Shown here piece after piece: positions 63,111-64,000 of a stretch of DNA of 64,000 bases; the stretch's first letter is position 1; the number at the start of each line of letters is the position of its first letter. The stretch covers positions 1 through 64,000 of the forward strand of contig CALVGQ010000012.1 in assembly GCA_944327135.1 (NCBI GenBank), given 5' to 3'. This DNA comes from an uncultured Erysipelotrichaceae bacterium. Lineage in GTDB: Bacteria > Bacillota_I > Bacilli_A > Erysipelotrichales > Erysipelotrichaceae. The notes under the pieces were generated by a model. The model worked only from the letters and a program-made list of their open reading frames with translations, made no database searches and had not been told where the DNA came from. The position numbers were made by a program, and so were the translations under genes.

Positions 63111-63440
63111 TTAAGCATGTAAGCAACGCAAAAATTTATCGACTGCCTGAACTTTCAGGCGGTGGTAGGTGCTTCTTGAAAAGTACTCCAAATACCATTG
63201 CCCTTCTTTAGGATGCATGTAATCATAGCGGATGATCTTTCGCTCATCCTGCGTCAGTTCTTGCAAAGCATCATCCACCAACATGCAAGTTGTCTTATCA
63301 TAACGATAGATTTCAAAGTTTTCCCGGACGCTGTCACAGATTTCATAGCGATGGATCCGATTTGACGACTTGCGATAACATTTCATCAGATAACGAACTA
63401 TTTGTTCTTTCTGCTGAAAAGAAAGATTTTCATCAAACAT
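63111..63440 (-). CDS. MG284/MPN403-like small protein
   Basis: 109 residues from ATG 63440, chosen for GGGAGGA nine bases upstream; the frame stays open to 63542 without a good start. Helical, with IHRYEICDSVRENFEIYRYDKTTC, ALQELTQDERKIIRYDYMHPKE and the closing WYLEYFSRSTYHRLKVQAVDKFLRCL. This pattern matches what I know as the MG284/MPN403 family, found in Mollicutes and Erysipelotrichia; function unknown, with a sigma-region-4-like feel in the last 50 residues. It lies directly upstream of the ACP-enzyme I gene and is probably co-transcribed. Confidence 0.72.
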   Translation of the reverse strand: MFDENLSFQQKEQIVRYLMKCYRKSSNRIHRYEICDSVRENFEIYRYDKTTCMLVDDALQELTQDERKIIRYDYMHPKEGQWYLEYFSRSTYHRLKVQAVDKFLRCLHA

Positions 63441-63570
63441 CTTTTCTGTCCTCCCGTTTATATATACGCAGTCAGAAAAACATTCCTTCTTCATTTTGAA
63501 ATGCTTCTCAAAAAAGTTACCCGTCGACAAATAGTCAGGCATGTTTTAAAATAGATTTGGAGGTTTTTTT

Positions 63571-64000
63571 ATGACTAATCAATCTACCAGCTTATCAATT
63601 CAGCGAATTTTAATGACTTTGGCGCTCTATTTCATAATGCCATGGGGAGCACGCCTGTTGGATATTTTGCTTCAAAATCAGACCATCTCGCAGACAGTCA
63701 TGCTGCATACGATCACTCTGCTGCTGGTTATTCTTAATTTCGATATTCTTGATCTGCACGCCCGTCGGCTGAAAGGAAAAATCGGTGATTTCCTCTTCTT
63801 TTCCATTCTGGCGCTTTTTTGCACCTCTTTGATTGCCTTTTTTAACCAGCAATGGCTGCATGCAAGTGTTTGGACTCCACAGGAAGAAGTGCTCCATACC
63901 TATACTTTTTTCATTCCCACCATTTTGCTGGCTTACTCTTTTTCTTATGCAGTCAGTTTCATGATTACCTTCAAATCGATTACCGACCGCTTTAAAATCC
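63571..64000 (+). CDS. Multi-span membrane protein, 3' truncated by window edge
   Basis: Open from ATG 63571 to the right edge without a stop (143 codons). GGAGG followed by T7 precedes the ATG. Four hydrophobic stretches: about residues 11-33, 42-60, 72-92 and 104-128. No motif visible yet identifies it; a CPBP-like or other polytopic protein is possible. Divergent from the MG284-like gene. Confidence 0.75.
   Translation, partial: MTNQSTSLSIQRILMTLALYFIMPWGARLLDILLQNQTISQTVMLHTITLLLVILNFDILDLHARRLKGKIGDFLFFSILALFCTSLIAFFNQQWLHASVWTPQEEVLHTYTFFIPTILLAYSFSYAVSFMITFKSITDRFKI

Overview
This window looks like a chromosomal segment of a low-G+C Gram-positive bacterium (Bacillota), most likely a spore-forming lineage and probably Erysipelotrichia. 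The reasons are a PolC-type replicase, the sporulation genes spo0A, spoIVB and spoIIM, Bacillus-like gene order in several operons, a NadD-YqeK fusion, and a small MG284/MPN403-like protein of a kind otherwise known from Mollicutes and relatives. The class assignment is inference. The window is mostly core genome, with a few decayed or acquired pieces.

Layout. 1-10.8 kb (all + strand): end of serine dehydratase alpha, a U32 peptidase, smc-ftsY-ylxM, ackA-nrnA, HU, and a YugP-like zinc peptidase. 10.8-11.5 kb: an AT-rich frameshifted gene, then a 28-bp site closely resembling a dif recombination site. From here gene orientation flips to mostly minus. 11.5-25.3 kb: deoB, xerD, spoIIM, dinB, spo0A, spoIVB, a DegV/FakB protein, polC and an S9 peptidase. 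26-31 kb: a four-gene operon of an XpaC-like membrane protein, an unknown protein, a double-AAA ATPase and a TelA-family protein. 31-33 kb: an orphan LacI-type regulator and an IS3-family remnant. 33-38 kb: rnc, recG, fakA and yloU. 38-43 kb: ftsQ, murB, murG and ftsW preceded by a small membrane protein and a LexA-like S24 repressor, with a divergent SRAP (YedK/HMCES) gene behind a promoter that carries a perfect dyad. 43.6-46.4 kb: ruvAB and a decayed lipoprotein gene. 46.5-54.8 kb: tseB-dnaD-nth and the yqeG-yqeH-yhbY-nadD/yqeK-rsfS-yqeM-mtnN-VTT operon, then an AlkA-like glycosylase. 55-59 kb: two lipoproteins, an M20 amidohydrolase, an M42 aminopeptidase and tRNA-Ser. 59-64 kb: a CPBP protease, an Alg13/Alg14-like glycosyltransferase pair, an acyl-carrier-protein/PTS enzyme I fusion, a small MG284/MPN403-like protein and the start of a membrane protein.

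How the genes fit together: chromosome dynamics and repair (smc, xerD plus dif-like site, polC, dnaD, recG, ruvAB, nth, AlkA-like, dinB, SRAP), cell-wall and division genes (ftsW, murG, murB, ftsQ), ribosome assembly (yqeH, yhbY, rsfS, rnc) and fatty-acid uptake (fakA plus a fakB candidate). The most unusual items are the in-frame ACP-enzyme I fusion, which still carries a perfectly placed internal ribosome binding site; the dif-like site exactly at the strand switch; the XpaC-AAA-TelA operon; the S24 repressor/SRAP divergent pair; and start codons whose Shine-Dalgarno sequence sits inside a terminator-like hairpin (ftsW, the M20 gene, the IS remnant).
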